DNA of 51,347 nt from Myxococcota bacterium. Lineage in GTDB: Bacteria; Myxococcota_A; UBA9160; UBA4427. The notes under the pieces are model-generated. The model was not told the origin of the DNA. It did no database searches and saw nothing but the letters and a program-made list of their open reading frames with translations. The stretch lies in NCBI GenBank assembly GCA_028278345.1, contig JANQEL010000121.1, positions 1 to 51,347 on the forward strand. The letters are read 5' to 3'. Below, piece by piece: positions 42,321-50,315 of this stretch. Position 1 is the stretch's first letter; each line of letters starts with the position of its first letter. The position numbers were made by a program, and so were the translations under genes.

Positions 42321-43013
42321 ATGCTCACGAAATCTCAAGCCCGTCTGTTCTTCCTGGGCGGGACTCTCTTCTTCTCACTGATCTTCATTGCACTCACCGT
42401 CGACAGCCTGAACCAGGTCGACGAACGGCAGAACACCCATCTGCTCACGGACTCGGTCGCTCGCGGCAAGATGATCTGGGACAGTGAAAACTGCATGGGT
42501 TGCCACACGATCCTGGGGGAGGGCGCGTACTACGCCCCCGAACTCACCCAGGTGGTCGCCCGTCGCGGGCACGAATGGCTGCGGATCTTCTTGAAGGATC
42601 CCGAAGCGATGTTCCCCGGGCAGCGCCGCATGGTGAAGTACGAGTGGACGCCCGAACAGATCGAGGACGTGATCGCCTTCCTCGAGTGGATCGGGAAGAT
42701 CGACACCAATGGCTTCCCGCCCGAACCCGACATGGCGCCGGCCACCGTCACCGCGAGCCTGCCGGCCGCGGGCGGCGCAGCGGGACGGCCGGAGTACTTC
42801 GGCAAGGTCTGCATCGCGTGCCACGCCGTGGGAGGCGAGGGCGGCAACGTGGGCCCGGCCCTCGACGGCGTCGCCGGACGTTTCACCCGCGACGAACTCG
42901 ATCGCTGGCTCTCGGACCCGACCTCCGTCAAACCGGGCACGGCGATGCCGAACCTCGCGCTGTCCGATGCCACCCGAAACGAGCTGGTCGCCTGGCTCAC
43001 CACCTTGAAATAG
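42321..43013 (+). CDS. norC: Nitric oxide reductase subunit C with an additional cytochrome c domain
   Basis: A 230-residue membrane-anchored cytochrome c. It has a TM segment at ~8-28 and a NorC domain with heme motif CMGCH at 58-62 (WDSENCMGCHTILGEGAYYAP is the family signature, here split). A second, C-terminal cytochrome c domain follows, with CIACH at 164-168 and a likely Met ligand in GTAMPNL. Usual NorC proteins are about 150 residues with one heme. The second domain would let the complex accept electrons directly from another donor. ATG at 42321 follows GGGAGGTG. norB starts 9 bp downstream. Confidence 0.93.
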   Translation: MLTKSQARLFFLGGTLFFSLIFIALTVDSLNQVDERQNTHLLTDSVARGKMIWDSENCMGCHTILGEGAYYAPELTQVVARRGHEWLRIFLKDPEAMFPGQRRMVKYEWTPEQIEDVIAFLEWIGKIDTNGFPPEPDMAPATVTASLPAAGGAAGRPEYFGKVCIACHAVGGEGGNVGPALDGVAGRFTRDELDRWLSDPTSVKPGTAMPNLALSDATRNELVAWLTTLK

Positions 43014-43022
43014 GAGCGCATC

Positions 43023-44357
43023 ATGAAGTTCCGATCTCAGCGGGTCGCGTATCTCTTCTTCGCCCTCTCGATGCTGCTCTTCGTGTTGCAGATCCTGATG
43101 GGTTTCATCATGGGCTTCGCCCACATGGGGTTCGACGTCCTCCACGACTGGATCCCCTTCAACGCCGCGCGCTCGACGCACCTGAACCTGCTCGTCGTGT
43201 GGCTGCTCTCCGGCTTCATGGGGGCGGCGTATTGGATCGTCCCAGAAGAAGCCGACCGCGAGCTCTACAGTGAGAAGCTCGCGGTCATCCAGTTCGTGGC
43301 CCTCGCCGTCGTCGGCGTGATCGCCATCGTGGGCTTCCAGTTCGGCTGGTGGGAAGGGCGCAAGTTCCTCGAGATCCCCCGGGAACTCGACTATCTGGTC
43401 GTCGTCGATGTGCTGCTGTTCATCTACAACATCGGCATGACGGCGCTGAACGGGAAGCGCTTCACCACCACCGGGATGGTCCTGCTGGTGGGCCTCGTCG
43501 CCGCGGCACTGCTCTACCTGCCGGGCATGTGGACCTTCGAGAGCCAGGTGATCGATTCGTACTTCCGCTGGTGGGTCGTGCACCTGTGGGTGGAAGGCGT
43601 CTGGGAACTGATCCTGGGCGGCATCATGGCCTTCCTCTTGATCAAGCTCACGGGCGTCGACCGCGAAGTGATCGAGAAGTGGCTCTACGTGATCATCGGG
43701 CTGACGTTCATGTCGGGCATCCTGGGAACCGGCCACCACTACTACTGGATCGGCACTCCCGAATACTGGCTGTGGATCGGCGGGATCTTCTCGGGTCTCG
43801 AGCCGTTGGCCTTCCTCGGGATGGCGATGTACGCGGTCGCGATGGCGCGCCGCGGGGGCATGAACCACCCGAATCGCATGGCGCTCTTCTGGACCGTCGG
43901 TTGCGGCGTGATGTCCTTCGTGGGCGCGGGCTTCCTCGGCTTCGCCCACACCCTGCCGCAGGTCAACATCTGGACCCACGGCACCATCGTCACCGCGATG
44001 CACGGCCACATGGCCTTCTGGGGCGCGTACGCGATGATCGTCCTCGCGATCATCACCTACACCATGCCTTTGATGACCGGTCGCAAGCTGTATGACGGCT
44101 GGATGCCCGAGTGGGCGTTCTGGGTGAGCAACGTGGGCATGATGGGGATGACGGGCGCGTTCGCCGTCGCCGGCATCGCCCAGGTCTACATGGAACGCCG
44201 CATTGGCATGGACTTCCTGGCCGTCCAGGAAGCCGTGGAAGTGCACTTCGGCGGAGTCGTGTTGGCTGCGCTCCTGCTCAGCGCCGGGATCGGGCTCTTC
44301 ATCTGGAACTTCATCCAGTACGGGCTGCCGAACGACGAAGCCATCGGCGGGAGCTGA
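43023..44357 (+). CDS. norB: Nitric oxide reductase subunit B (cytochrome b, catalytic)
   Basis: A 444-residue, about 12-span member of the heme-copper oxidase superfamily, which reduces two NO to N2O at a heme b3/FeB centre. Conserved ligands are visible: RSTHLNLL (low-spin heme b His), VVHLWVEGVWELI (FeB His and the NOR-specific Glu), GTGHHYYW (two FeB His) and MHGHMAFWGAY (heme b3 and heme b His). The short length and presence of norC make it cNOR rather than quinol NOR. ATG at 43023 follows TAGGAGCG. norQ begins 3 bp after the stop. Confidence 0.96.
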   Translation: MKFRSQRVAYLFFALSMLLFVLQILMGFIMGFAHMGFDVLHDWIPFNAARSTHLNLLVVWLLSGFMGAAYWIVPEEADRELYSEKLAVIQFVALAVVGVIAIVGFQFGWWEGRKFLEIPRELDYLVVVDVLLFIYNIGMTALNGKRFTTTGMVLLVGLVAAALLYLPGMWTFESQVIDSYFRWWVVHLWVEGVWELILGGIMAFLLIKLTGVDREVIEKWLYVIIGLTFMSGILGTGHHYYWIGTPEYWLWIGGIFSGLEPLAFLGMAMYAVAMARRGGMNHPNRMALFWTVGCGVMSFVGAGFLGFAHTLPQVNIWTHGTIVTAMHGHMAFWGAYAMIVLAIITYTMPLMTGRKLYDGWMPEWAFWVSNVGMMGMTGAFAVAGIAQVYMERRIGMDFLAVQEAVEVHFGGVVLAALLLSAGIGLFIWNFIQYGLPNDEAIGGS

Positions 44358-44360
44358 TCG

Positions 44361-45167
44361 GTGGGTGCCCACGCACAGGTCGAGACCGAATCCGTGATGA
44401 TGCCCTGGTATCGCGCGGTCGCGAACGAGTGCGAGGTGTTCGAGACGGCCTTTCGGCAGCAGGTCCCCCTGCTGCTGAAGGGCCCGACGGGCTGCGGGAA
44501 GTCGCGTCTCGTCGAGCACATGGCCGCGCGTCTCGGTCGGCCGCTGATCACGGTGGCGTGCCACGACGACACCTCGGCGGTCGACCTCACCGGGCGCTAC
44601 CTCGTGCGCGACGGCGACACGGTCTGGCAGGACGGTCCCGTGACGCGGGCGGTTCGCGAGGGCGCGATCCTCTACCTCGACGAGTTCGCCGAAGCCCGCA
44701 GCGACGTCGTGGTCGTCGTGCATCCGCTCTCGGATCATCGGCGCAGGCTCTTCGTCGAACGCCACGACGAGGAGATCGAAGCGGCGCCCGGCTTCATGCT
44801 GGTGGTGAGCTTCAACCCGGGGTACCAGCGCGGGTTGAAGGAGCTGAAACCATCGACGCGGCAGCGCTTTCTCGCGATCGCCCTCGACTACCCCGAAGCC
44901 GCGGTGGAGCGCGAGATCCTGTGCGGTGAGACCCGGGTCGAGCCCGCGATGGCGAAGCGGCTGGTCGCCCTCGGCGGGAAGTTGCGCGAGGTCGAACCGC
45001 TCGGCCTCGCCGAAGCGCCGTCGACGCGCCTGCTCGTGAACGCCGCGCGCCTGATCGAAGGCGGCATGGCCCCGCGCGCCGCGTGCAATGCCGCCATCGT
45101 CGAATCCCTGACCGACGACACAGAGATTGCGCAGGGTTTGCGCGACCTCGTCGCTCTCGCGTTCTAG
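44361..45167 (+). CDS. norQ: NorQ/CbbQ-type MoxR AAA+ ATPase
   Basis: A 268-residue AAA+ protein with Walker A GPTGCGKS near residue 42, Walker B AILYLDEFAEA and the sensor region MLVVSFNPGYQRG. It belongs to the CbbQ/NorQ group, which together with a VWA partner (CbbO/NorD) inserts the metal cofactor into the partner enzyme, here FeB of NorB. The start is a GTG at 44361, 3 bp after norB, with GGGAGC upstream. norD follows by 15 bp. Confidence 0.94.
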   Translation: MGAHAQVETESVMMPWYRAVANECEVFETAFRQQVPLLLKGPTGCGKSRLVEHMAARLGRPLITVACHDDTSAVDLTGRYLVRDGDTVWQDGPVTRAVREGAILYLDEFAEARSDVVVVVHPLSDHRRRLFVERHDEEIEAAPGFMLVVSFNPGYQRGLKELKPSTRQRFLAIALDYPEAAVEREILCGETRVEPAMAKRLVALGGKLREVEPLGLAEAPSTRLLVNAARLIEGGMAPRAACNAAIVESLTDDTEIAQGLRDLVALAF

Positions 45168-45182
45168 CGCGCGGGTCCTTCG

Positions 45183-47063
45183 ATGCCGCCGTCTCGACTC
45201 GAACTCGATTGGGAAGAGGGCGTCTTCAAGGGGTTGCTGGCGCTGTGGCGTCGCTTCCAGCTGCGCGATGCGTCGGCCGACGCGGCCTCGACGCACGCGG
45301 TTGCACTCGAAGACGAGCAGCGATCCCTCACGGTGCTCGCGCAACTCGTGGCCGCCGAGCCGGTGCGCGTGCGCGTGGCCCGCGACGCGGGTGGCGTGCG
45401 CGGCCGCGACCTGTTGCTTCCGCGGTCGATCGATTTCGCCGAGACGCACGCTGAGAACCGCGAGATCCTGCTCGTACGAACCCTCGTGTCGGCGGCCATG
45501 CGAAGGCGGACGCGCGGGCGTACGTGCGACCTCGACGATCCCTTCGCATCACTCCGGGTCGCGCGCGAAGCGTGTGATTGGCTCAGCGAGGAGTTCCCCG
45601 CCTTCGAAGCAGCCCATGCCCGCGCGATCGCGGCTGAACTTCGAAGCCGGCCGCCCCTCGAGGGCTTGCGCGGGCGTGCGATGTATCTCGAGCAGGCCCG
45701 TCGCGCGGTCCTCGAAGGGGCGCGTCCCTGGGAAGACGTGGTGTTGGTCGACGCCGTGCGCGGCGAGACCGCCCGCGGCCCCGAAAGCCCCGCCATCGCG
45801 ATCTGGGGCGATTGGCTCGAGGATCTCGAGCCCGTCCCCGAAGGCGCCTCTCCCGGCGAGGAACCCCCGGGCAGCGATGTCGAGACCGAAGCCGAAGCCC
45901 CCGCGGTCGAAGGCTTGCGTCGCGTCGAACTCGACGAAGAGGAGAAGGAGCGCGGCGCCCCCGCCCACATGTTCGAGAAGGTCGAAACGGCCGACAGCTA
46001 TGCCGGGGGCGTGCGCGATCTCGACGGCGCCGACGAACTCGACGCCCAGCTCGAAGCCCTCGAGGAAGTCGACCTGGGCGACGTGATCCGCGGCGGCGAC
46101 GCGGCCCACTCGGTGCTGCGCGCGGACGTGCAGCTCGGCCTCGACATCCCGGACGTCGGTCGGGTGGACCCCGACGAACGCGGCATCCCCTACGACGAAT
46201 GGGACTTCCGCAGCCGCCGCTATCGCCCGGGTTGGTGCACCGTCTACCCCTCGAAGCTGCCGCGCGGCGATGGCGTGTGGGCGCGCGAAGCCCTCGCGCG
46301 CAACCGCCGGCTGATCCGCGAACTCACCCGGCGCCTCGAAATCCATCGCGTGCGCCGCGAACCTGTCGGTCGACAGTTCGACGGTGAAGACGTCGATCTC
46401 TCCGCCCTGGTCGACAACCACGCTCAGGTGAAGGCCGGCCGCGGCGACGATCCGCGCCTTTACGAACGCCAGACGAAGCGCCGGCGCGACATCGCCACAA
46501 CGGTGCTGCTCGATATCTCGCTGTCGAGCGACTCGTGGGTGGAGAATCGTCGCGTGCTCGACGTCTCGCGCGACGCGGTCCTCGTGCTCGGCGAGGTTGC
46601 AGAGCAACTCGGCGACGCGTTGCAGGTGCTCGCCTTTGCGTCGAATACCCGCAACGTCTGCCGCGTGTTCGAGGTGAGGGGTTGGCGCGAGAGCTGGGAG
46701 TTCGGACGGGGACGACTCGGCATGCTCGAACCCCAGGGTTATACCCGGATCGGCCCCGCGCTCCGCCATGCCACGGCGAGTCTCACCGCCGAACCGGTCG
46801 ACAAGCGCCTGCTGCTGCTGGTGAGCGACGGCAAGGCGACCGACTACGACCGCTACGAGGGCCGCTACGGCATGGCGGACGTGCGCCAGGCGCTGCGCGA
46901 CGCCGAACGCAGCGGCGTGAGCGCCCACGCCCTCGCCGTCGATGCGATTGCGCGCGACACCCTGCCGCCGACGTTCGGCCCCGGCGCCTGGCACGTCCTA
47001 CCTCACCCCGAAAAACTCCCGGAAGTCCTGACCACGGTGTACGGCCGATTGGTGGGTCACTGA
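45183..47063 (+). CDS. norD: NorD, VWA-domain activation protein
   Basis: A 626-residue soluble protein. The long N-terminal helical part with an acidic linker (~210-270) is followed by a C-terminal von Willebrand A domain. The metal-ion-dependent adhesion site is DISLSS in TTVLLDISLSSDSW, with supporting LLVSDGKATDYDRYEGRYG. NorD/CbbO works with NorQ in NO reductase maturation. No clear Shine-Dalgarno lies before the ATG at 45183, so expression may depend on coupling with norQ. The operon ends at the terminator near 47144. Confidence 0.92.
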   Translation: MPPSRLELDWEEGVFKGLLALWRRFQLRDASADAASTHAVALEDEQRSLTVLAQLVAAEPVRVRVARDAGGVRGRDLLLPRSIDFAETHAENREILLVRTLVSAAMRRRTRGRTCDLDDPFASLRVAREACDWLSEEFPAFEAAHARAIAAELRSRPPLEGLRGRAMYLEQARRAVLEGARPWEDVVLVDAVRGETARGPESPAIAIWGDWLEDLEPVPEGASPGEEPPGSDVETEAEAPAVEGLRRVELDEEEKERGAPAHMFEKVETADSYAGGVRDLDGADELDAQLEALEEVDLGDVIRGGDAAHSVLRADVQLGLDIPDVGRVDPDERGIPYDEWDFRSRRYRPGWCTVYPSKLPRGDGVWAREALARNRRLIRELTRRLEIHRVRREPVGRQFDGEDVDLSALVDNHAQVKAGRGDDPRLYERQTKRRRDIATTVLLDISLSSDSWVENRRVLDVSRDAVLVLGEVAEQLGDALQVLAFASNTRNVCRVFEVRGWRESWEFGRGRLGMLEPQGYTRIGPALRHATASLTAEPVDKRLLLLVSDGKATDYDRYEGRYGMADVRQALRDAERSGVSAHALAVDAIARDTLPPTFGPGAWHVLPHPEKLPEVLTTVYGRLVGH

Positions 47064-47143
47064 ACCCAGCGCGAGTTCTTCAGCGCTTCCACCGCGGCGC
47101 GCGCCGCCGCCTGATCCCATACGCGCGTGCGGTGGTCGTCCCG

Positions 47144-47174
47144 GGCCTGGGGCATCATCGTGATGCCCCGGGCC
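47144..47174 (+). terminator. Terminator after the nor operon
   Basis: GGCCTGGGGCATCA and TGATGCCCCGGGCC form a 14-bp stem with one G-U wobble and a 3-base TCG loop, 80 bp after the norD stop. The sequence after the stem is TTCCCT, only mildly T-rich, so efficiency is uncertain. The stem is among the longest in the window. Confidence 0.65.
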
Positions 47175-47234
47175 TTCCCTCCGGTCCCATGCATAGACGG
47201 GTAGAAATCGAAGTAGAAGAAGGATGAACCAGAA

Positions 47235-47969
47235 GTGAGTGCCTTCCCGCAAGCCGTGCGTGCCGTGACCTTCGATTGTTGGCAGACGTTGATCTACGAA
47301 GCCGACTGGCAGGTCGCGCATGGGTTGCGGGTCGAGGCGCTCGCGAACGCCGCGCATGCGGCGGGGCTCGACCCGAAACCCGAGGAGGCGCGCCGCGCCT
47401 TCGACGCCGCCTGGCAGAGGCACATGGACCTGTGGTCGGGGCAGGTGGCCACCGGGGCCCGCGAGGTGGCGCACTGGGCCCTCGAAGAACTCGGCCTCGA
47501 ACCCGAAGGCGTCGGCTTCGCCGGCCTGCTCCAGGCGTTCGAAGAGGCCTCGCACTCCGGACGCGTCTGCGAGATCGAGGGCGCGCGCGAAACCCTCGAG
47601 CGGCTACGCGATGCCGGCATCAGTTGCGCCTTGATCTGCGACACGGGGCTTACCCCCGGCCGGGTGGTTCGACAGCTGCTCGACCGACACGGTCTGCTCG
47701 AACCGCTGGGCGTCACCATCTTCTCCGACGAGTGGAGCCTGCCCAAGCCGCATCCGCGCGTGTTCGAGGCCGCTCTCGAAGGGCTCGGGGTTCGCGCCGA
47801 GGAAGCCGTGCACGTGGGTGACCTGCGTCGCACCGACATCGCGGGCGCTCGCGGCGTCGGTATGGGCACGATCCGCATCACGGCGATGAACGACGACACC
47901 AGTGCGGAGGCGGAAGCGGATCACGTCGCGGCCAACCACGCCGAAGTGGTGACCCTGCTCGGCGTCTGA
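47235..47969 (+). CDS. HAD superfamily hydrolase
   Basis: A 244-residue protein with HAD motif I FDCWQTL (nucleophile Asp14; the second Asp of DxD is Trp, as in a subset of HADs), motif II ALICDTG, motif III KPHPRVFEAAL and motif IV HVGDLRRTDIAGARG. It is of the haloacid dehalogenase/phosphoglycolate-phosphatase-like type with a helical cap. Because the second Asp is absent, a phosphatase reaction is less certain. The start is a GTG at 47235 with AAGGA before it. It lies after the nor terminator and convergent to the phosphotransferase/ATPase paralog, with 18 bp between stops. Confidence 0.85.
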   Translation: MSAFPQAVRAVTFDCWQTLIYEADWQVAHGLRVEALANAAHAAGLDPKPEEARRAFDAAWQRHMDLWSGQVATGAREVAHWALEELGLEPEGVGFAGLLQAFEEASHSGRVCEIEGARETLERLRDAGISCALICDTGLTPGRVVRQLLDRHGLLEPLGVTIFSDEWSLPKPHPRVFEAALEGLGVRAEEAVHVGDLRRTDIAGARGVGMGTIRITAMNDDTSAEAEADHVAANHAEVVTLLGV

Positions 47970-47987
47970 TCGCCGCCCCTTCCTCGT

Positions 47988-49577
47988 TCAGCCCAGCAGA
48001 TCTTCCGGCCAGGTCGCGAGGCGCTCTTCGATGGTGTCGGCGTTCTCGTCGATGGGAAGGCCGGTGTCGAGCAGCAGGTACTCCGCCCGCGGCAGTTCGT
48101 CTGCGGGTTGCCACTGCGCGCGAAGCTCGCTTGCGATGTCGCTCCACACCTCGGGGGCGACGCCGTCGCGATCGGTGCGCTCCAGTAGTCGCTGCTGCTG
48201 GGTCTCGCGCGACACCGTGGCCTCGACGAAGAGGAAGGGGTGGCCGAACTGCTGGGCGAGGTGACGCGCGCTCGCGCGTTGCTCGGCGGAGCGGAAGCAT
48301 CCGTCGATCACGACGGGCCGCCCGGAGGCGAGCACCTCGCCCGCGCGTCGCAGCACCTCGTCGTAGACGCGCACCCCGAAGCCGTCTTCGTACGCCTGCT
48401 CCCACCGCACCTCGTGCAGATCCTCGTTCAGGCGGCCTCCGAGCAGATGGTCGCGGGTCGCATCGCTGCTCACGACCGGCGCGCCGATGCGGCGCCCGAT
48501 GTGCCGCGCCACCGTGCTCTTGCCGCTGGCCACCTGTCCCCCCATCGCGACGACGCTCGGGGGCAGTAGCGAGCGTCCCCGAGCGGCGAGGGCGAGGGTG
48601 AAGAAGGCCCGAGCCCGCGCGCGTGCGCGCTCCGCCGCCTCGTGGTCCTGGTGCGGCGCTGTTTCGAACAGATCGGCGGCGAACCACTCGAGCTTGCCGC
48701 GCTGGGTCGCGCGCAAGCTCGCGTAGAAGTCGATCAGCGGATAGAGATCGAAGTCGTTGGTGAGCGCGGCGTACTCGGCGACGAAGCGCTCGGCCAGATC
48801 GACGCGATGCCGGGCCGCGAGGTCGCTGGTCAACAGCGCCACGTCGGCGACGACGTCGGTGTCGCGAAGTTCGGCGCCCATCATCTCGAGGCCGGCGAGC
48901 ACGTGGACGTCTCCATCGTTGCCAACGAAGACGTGGTCGAGGCCGAGTTCGCCGTGCCCGATTCGCAGCGAATCGTTGTGGGCCCGGCGGCGAAAGCGTT
49001 CGGCCTGGGCTTCGAGGAAGTTGTGCTGCCAGGCTTCGACCTTCGCCACCTCGCCGGGAAGCGGCGTCGAAGGTCCTTCGGGGGCTTCGCGCACGAGGCG
49101 CAATCCGATCTGGTCGTAGAGGCGATCGATCGGATCGCGGGAAGTTCCGCCCCCGTCTACGCGCGCGCGTTCGTGGAAGCTTGCGAGCCGGTGCGCCACC
49201 CGATCGAGGCGCCCTTCGTCGAGGATGCCCGCGGCCAGGCGTCGGTCGATGCGGTCGGCGTCGCGCAGCCTCTCCATGCGCAGGGCCCAGTCGACGATCT
49301 CTTCCGAGGCCCGTTCCGCGTCGCTCATGCGAAGCGTGCCACCGCTGTCCCGCACCACGGGAATCACCTGCGAAGCGACCTCGGGAGCCAGCTCCTCGTT
49401 GAGTCGGGCTTCGCGCTCGCACGCCTCGCGCCTCGCTTCGAGCGAACGCATGTCGCGTAGTTCGCCACCAGCCCACACGGCGATCGGTTTGCGCAGCTTG
49501 TAGACGTGCGTGCCGTCGCGGTAGAGCACGGCGAAGGCCGTCTCGAGTCGTTCGAGTTCGTTCGCTGCGATACCCAT
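47988..49577 (-). CDS. Phosphotransferase (APH-like) / P-loop ATPase fusion protein with degenerate kinase motif
   Basis: A 529-residue paralog of the fusion at 18462-20096 with the same domain order. In the APH-like half the catalytic loop is HGELGLDHVFV (HGE at 208-210), where the other copy has HGDLQLAHVWFD. The downstream acidic IIDCTEF segment is replaced by HVLAGLEMMG, so the metal-binding Asp looks lost. The C-terminal P-loop kinase half is intact (GQVASGKST at 347-355, VVSSDATRDHLLGGR, VIDGCFRSAEQR). It may be an ATPase with a pseudokinase domain. ATG at 49577 is divergent from the CBS gene. Confidence 0.82.
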   Translation of the reverse strand: MGIAANELERLETAFAVLYRDGTHVYKLRKPIAVWAGGELRDMRSLEARREACEREARLNEELAPEVASQVIPVVRDSGGTLRMSDAERASEEIVDWALRMERLRDADRIDRRLAAGILDEGRLDRVAHRLASFHERARVDGGGTSRDPIDRLYDQIGLRLVREAPEGPSTPLPGEVAKVEAWQHNFLEAQAERFRRRAHNDSLRIGHGELGLDHVFVGNDGDVHVLAGLEMMGAELRDTDVVADVALLTSDLAARHRVDLAERFVAEYAALTNDFDLYPLIDFYASLRATQRGKLEWFAADLFETAPHQDHEAAERARARARAFFTLALAARGRSLLPPSVVAMGGQVASGKSTVARHIGRRIGAPVVSSDATRDHLLGGRLNEDLHEVRWEQAYEDGFGVRVYDEVLRRAGEVLASGRPVVIDGCFRSAEQRASARHLAQQFGHPFLFVEATVSRETQQQRLLERTDRDGVAPEVWSDIASELRAQWQPADELPRAEYLLLDTGLPIDENADTIEERLATWPEDLLG

Positions 49578-49650
49578 GGCTCTCTTCCACCCGGAGTGCG
49601 TGTTCCCACCGCCAGCCTACACGCGCCGGGCGAGATTCTCATTCGGGGCA

Positions 49651-49680
49651 GATTGCCCCGAAGTCGGGCTCGATTGTCCC
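49651..49680. promoter_or_regulatory. Direct repeat GATTGYCCC in a divergent region
   Basis: GATTGCCCC at 49651 and GATTGTCCC at 49672 are spaced 21 bp, two helical turns, in the 267-bp region between the fusion gene and the CBS gene. The first copy is part of a CGGGGCA/TGCCCCG hairpin (49644-49660). Possible regulator sites; no protein is assigned. Confidence 0.35.
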
Positions 49681-49844
49681 GCGTGGGTTCGCCAGCTGCG
49701 ACGGGAACGGATCTGGGCCCGCGCCCGTTGGCACGGTCCGTGCGATCCCAGTCGGGTGGACGCCGCTCGCCGGCGCAAGGGCGCCGACTGCTCCCGGGCT
49801 CCGTCCGACACCCCCTCAAAGCATCCAAGGGAATAGAGGAAGCA

Positions 49845-50264
49845 ATGAAGAAGAACGAGCCGATTTCGAAGATTGTGACCCGCGACGTCGAGACCACGCA
49901 CATCGGTGAGAAGGTGAGCGACGTGCGCAAGCTCCTCTCCAAGAACGGCTTTCACCACGTGCCCGTGGTCTCGGGCAAGAAGCTCGTCGGTATCCTTTCG
50001 GCCTCCGACATCCTGGGCATCAGCGTCGAGGGGGTGAACTCCGACGATCGCTCGATGGACGCCTACCTCGATCATCAGTTCTCGATCGAGAAGCTGATGC
50101 GCACCGATCTCACGACCCTGCCCGCGAACGCGACCATCGCCCAGGCGGCCGACGCGCTGTCGGATGGGAGTATTCACGCGGTGCCGGTGGTCGATGGCAA
50201 CGGGAACCTCGAGGGCCTCGTCACCTCGACGGATCTGATTCGATTCCTGCGCGCGCAGTTCTAG
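49845..50264 (+). CDS. Tandem CBS-domain protein
   Basis: A 139-residue protein that is essentially one CBS pair: PISKIVTRDVETTHIGEKVS...HVPVVSGKKLVGILSASDI for the first and IEKLMRTDLTTLPANATIAQA...HAVPVVDGNGNLEGLVTSTDL for the second. CBS pairs bind adenine nucleotides and act as energy or ionic-strength sensors, usually regulating another protein. As a stand-alone unit its partner is unknown. ATG at 49845 follows AGAGGAAGC; the frame is open far upstream, but that part is not CBS-like. The glutamate-cysteine-ligase-like gene starts 50 bp later and could be the partner. Confidence 0.9.
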   Translation: MKKNEPISKIVTRDVETTHIGEKVSDVRKLLSKNGFHHVPVVSGKKLVGILSASDILGISVEGVNSDDRSMDAYLDHQFSIEKLMRTDLTTLPANATIAQAADALSDGSIHAVPVVDGNGNLEGLVTSTDLIRFLRAQF

Positions 50265-50273
50265 TCGAGCGAG

Positions 50274-50315
50274 TCGGCGGTCAAACCAGCCAGACGGGGT
50301 AGAGTCGACCGCCGA
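50274..50315. promoter_or_regulatory. Inverted repeat overlapping a start codon
   Basis: TCGGCGGTC (50274-50282) and GACCGCCGA (50307-50315) are a perfect 9-bp inverted repeat with a 24-base loop. The right arm ends on the A of the ATG at 50315. If formed in mRNA it would block the start; TAGAGTC in the loop also resembles a -10 element, which would make the transcript nearly leaderless. Confidence 0.4.

Noticed and set aside
42375..45449. A 1024-codon open frame on the minus strand over norC-norB-norQ
   Set aside because: The opposite strand encodes a complete, recognisable nor operon; the antisense product is His/Arg/Asp-rich without domain features.
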